Source: Lachnospira sp. (lineage in GTDB: Bacteria; Bacillota; Clostridia; Lachnospirales; Lachnospiraceae). From it: DNA of 64,000 nt. Of the stretch, positions 62,053 through 64,000 are shown piece after piece; the first letter of the stretch is position 1; each line of letters begins with the position of its first letter. The stretch is taken from positions 64,001 through 128,000 of the forward strand of contig JAGATQ010000051.1 of assembly GCA_017621205.1 (NCBI GenBank). Reading direction: 5' to 3'. The notes beneath the pieces were generated by a model. It was not told the DNA's origin. It saw only the letters and a list, made by a program, of their open reading frames with translations, and searched no databases. The translations under genes and the position numbers were made by a program.

Positions 62053-63219
62053 TTATTTCCGGAAAACAAAGAAATCCCTAATTTTCTCCATAGACAGCTC
62101 AACCTCTTCATCAATCACACTTGCCCGCACACTATAATAGGCTTTTTCTCCTACATCACAAGCCGCATAAATCCGTTGATAATCATGTCCCTCAAAATTA
62201 TAGTGTTGTACAATATAGTAGCAGGTGTTCCCCCCTATATCCATCGTCTGTATTTTCACTTGATCCTTTATAGAGTCAAAAGTCATATCCCGCTCATTTT
62301 GGATATAAGTCATTGCATTTTCTACAAATGCATCCGTGGCATTTAGGCTGCAATCAACATTAATGGCATATCCTTCTGATGCAAAGCTTTCCGAAACAGA
62401 GCCTTCCCAGTTATATTCCCCTTGGGAATAAAAGCCATCCGGAACTAAAAAAGTAATGCTTTCCCCTGCCAGGCTTACTGTGCTCTCCTCCTTTTTTTCT
62501 CCCATGTCAGAAGAATCCAGATGGGCTGACTGATTTACTATATCATCCAGGGTCGAATCCGGCTCGTCTGTAACCTTTGCTGTTGATGTGACATCCGCAA
62601 ATATATGTAACAAATCTTCATCGGTCAAACTGTCCGACTGTATCGCAATCTGCCCCCCAAACCGTTTATCCTTATCTGGTGCCTGAGTATATCCTACGAA
62701 ACATTTATCTCCTGACAGCTCCATGAGAAAATATGCATACTTTTTGCCGCCAAGCTCAGTCTCCTTAATGGTCTGCAAAATCTTTCCACCCGCTTCAATC
62801 GTCTTTGACATCAGTGCCTCCGGGTCTTTCATAGACTCCTCATATGAATGCTCCCGCACTCCAAGCTTCATCTGAAAGACATCATCCAGATATACAACAG
62901 GTCCCACACCCTCAGCATAAAAACAGCTATAATCTGCTGGCACATGAAATTGAAAACCATCTATAACCATTGTAATGCCATTTCCAGTCTTTACATTTTC
63001 TTTCTCCAGCTCTTTGTCAAAAATATCCTCAGTACTCTCCTCTGTATTAGCCTTCTTACCTTCATCAACGACAAAGGGTCCCGAATTGCCGCTTCCTCCC
63101 TGCTTTTCACTCCCCTTTCCAAGCAGTAACATTCCCACTAAAGCAATCAAAATTATAACCAGTATAATCAAAATACCAAGTATTAGTTTTGTTCCTTTAC
63201 TCATTCCTTTTTCCTCCAT
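62053..63219 (-). CDS. Membrane-anchored protein with duplicated extracellular domain
   Basis: 388 residues. N-terminal anchor (LILGILIILVIILIALVGML, ~12-32), Gly/Ser and acidic linker, then two related domains (~85-210 and ~240-388), each opening with a DGFQFHVPADYSCFYAEG / ITFLVPDGFYSQGEYNW strand and a central KxAYFLMELSGDKCFVGYTQ / NTCYYIVQHYNFEGHDYQRI pair. This resembles PsbP/DcrB-like folds, a weak call. M1 or Met6 may be the start; both have purine-rich sites. Confidence 0.68.
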   Translation of the reverse strand: MEEKGMSKGTKLILGILIILVIILIALVGMLLLGKGSEKQGGSGNSGPFVVDEGKKANTEESTEDIFDKELEKENVKTGNGITMVIDGFQFHVPADYSCFYAEGVGPVVYLDDVFQMKLGVREHSYEESMKDPEALMSKTIEAGGKILQTIKETELGGKKYAYFLMELSGDKCFVGYTQAPDKDKRFGGQIAIQSDSLTDEDLLHIFADVTSTAKVTDEPDSTLDDIVNQSAHLDSSDMGEKKEESTVSLAGESITFLVPDGFYSQGEYNWEGSVSESFASEGYAINVDCSLNATDAFVENAMTYIQNERDMTFDSIKDQVKIQTMDIGGNTCYYIVQHYNFEGHDYQRIYAACDVGEKAYYSVRASVIDEEVELSMEKIRDFFVFRK

Positions 63220-63249
63220 CAGCCTGTTTTCCTCCTTTCTGTAAGCCAG

Positions 63250-64000
63250 TTATTTCCTACTTCTCTTATTCACACGATGCATCTGCCATTCCATAATAAA
63301 AACAATGAAGAAAATTAAAAACACAATCCCGGATATCAGCGGAAGAATCAATGTTTTAGAATAGTAATCATAGGAAGGACTTTTACCATCCATATAACAG
63401 AATACATAATCTCCCTCCCGGATGCCCGGAACATCCAGCCAGATGATTTCGTTTTTAAAATCATCATTTTCAACTTCTGCCTTCGTATATTGTTCATAAA
63501 TCCTGCTAACATGAACAATGCTATCCGGAGCATTCTTCTGTTCAAATGCATTATTCAACAACAATCTGGCAGCAAAGACAATCGAACAAAGACACAGAAA
63601 ACCACTTATTAATATGCATACCAGTAAGATACCCCGTTTCGCTATAACATCCATATCCTCTTTGCCGGTATGTTTGTCCTTTTTCTCTGTGCCACTGATA
63701 TCCTCCTCTTTCACTGTTTCTCCTGTTTCTCTCCCCTCTTTCACCGTGCCTCCTGTTTCATCAATAGCATCGTCCTTCCCCACAAGCTCTATTACTCCCT
63801 CTTCCTCCTCCTTTTTTCCTTCTTCTTCAACCTCCTTACCTTTTATTAAATAATCAATACTTACCTGATAAATTTCAGACAACTGAATCAGCTTATCCAC
63901 ATCGGGAAGCGTCTTGTTCAATTCCCATTTTGAAACTGACTGCCGGCTGACATCTAAGCGTTCTGCCAGTTCCTCCTGTGTTAAATTGCTCTGATTACGG
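63250..64000 (-). CDS. XRE-family HTH protein with C-terminal membrane segment, 5' end cut by the window
   Basis: The frame continues upstream of the TTG at 63921 to the window edge, reading NLTQEELAERLDVSRQSVSK then WELNKTLPDVDKLIQLSE, a complete XRE helix-turn-helix of the type fused to membrane domains in Firmicutes. An acidic Glu/Lys linker (residues ~30-95 of the visible part) follows, then two helices (GILLVCILISGFLCLCSIVF and LPLISGIVFLIFFIVFIMEW) with an extracytoplasmic segment between. The start lies outside the window. First visible gene of the unknown membrane operon; a membrane-tethered regulator that could sense an outside signal. Confidence 0.88.
   Translation of the reverse strand, partial: RNQSNLTQEELAERLDVSRQSVSKWELNKTLPDVDKLIQLSEIYQVSIDYLIKGKEVEEEGKKEEEEGVIELVGKDDAIDETGGTVKEGRETGETVKEEDISGTEKKDKHTGKEDMDVIAKRGILLVCILISGFLCLCSIVFAARLLLNNAFEQKNAPDSIVHVSRIYEQYTKAEVENDDFKNEIIWLDVPGIREGDYVFCYMDGKSPSYDYYSKTLILPLISGIVFLIFFIVFIMEWQMHRVNKRSRK

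Noticed and set aside
1-64000. CRISPR array, tRNA or rRNA genes, prophage
   Set aside because: No regular spacer-repeat pattern, no cloverleaf or rRNA segments, and no phage structural or integrase genes were seen. The repeated sequences are dispersed, not arrayed.

Overview
The window looks like a chromosomal segment of a low-to-mid GC Gram-positive anaerobe, most likely a gut Lachnospiraceae (Roseburia/Eubacterium-like). The grounds are strong AGGAGG-type ribosome binding sites, sigma-A promoters, Clostridia-type families (BspA-like LRR protein, Big2-GH16 enzyme, YtrA-type ABC operon, DUF1275, DUF3021, DUF3791/DUF3990), an Fe(II) FeoAB system and a bacteriohemerythrin. This placement is inference; there is no rRNA or tRNA in the window. 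No CRISPR array, prophage or transposase gene was seen.

Layout. 1-2.4 kb: end of a BspA-like LRR surface protein. 2.5-6.7 kb: feo iron operon (small Cys-rich protein, two FeoA, FeoB) and a divergent DtxR/MntR-type regulator with a clear operator-promoter. 6.7-8.5 kb: Rpn-type nuclease, a possible 17-residue peptide and an unknown protein. 8.8-11.7 kb: TrkA-TrkH potassium uptake. 12-18.5 kb: DUF1275 protein, then a beta-glucan locus (GH5, secreted GH16, AraC regulator). 18.5-21 kb: LysR regulator and O-acetylhomoserine sulfhydrylase. 21-25.3 kb: five-gene ytr-like ABC operon. 25.8-31 kb: SfsA, an RHH protein, an SPFH protein, a glycerol-1-phosphate dehydrogenase-like enzyme and a shortened chorismate mutase/prephenate dehydratase protein. 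31.8-36.1 kb: PTS EIICBA, GNAT, LytTR-DUF3021 pair. 36.2-40.9 kb: a helicase/nuclease/LexA-type-protease fusion, a PepSY lipoprotein and a hemerythrin/CheX-like/receiver fusion. 41-45.3 kb: DUF3791-DUF3990-DUF3791-Hsp70-J protein, a possible toxin-antitoxin-chaperone unit. 45.4-51 kb: tetR-hypB-oxidoreductase-hypA-DUF5692 operon without hydrogenase genes. 51.8-58.4 kb: small metabolic and regulatory genes. 58.4-64 kb: an operon of unknown membrane proteins with a zincin and an XRE regulator at the edge.

The most unusual content is non-coding. Family 1 is a ~150-bp palindromic element with terminal inverted repeats. Seven full and three partial copies all end about 25-41 bp (mostly 29-32 bp) upstream of a start codon, and nine of ten lie in the same orientation relative to that gene. 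Family 2 is a ~235-bp element with a multi-helix fold whose stems differ between copies but remain complementary, including G-U wobbles that favour one strand as RNA. It occurs as divergent pairs; two pairs have spacers of exactly 171 bp. A third structured, palindromic element lies at 25.5 kb. These look like mobile structured-RNA or MITE-type elements that have spread into the 5' regions of otherwise unrelated genes.
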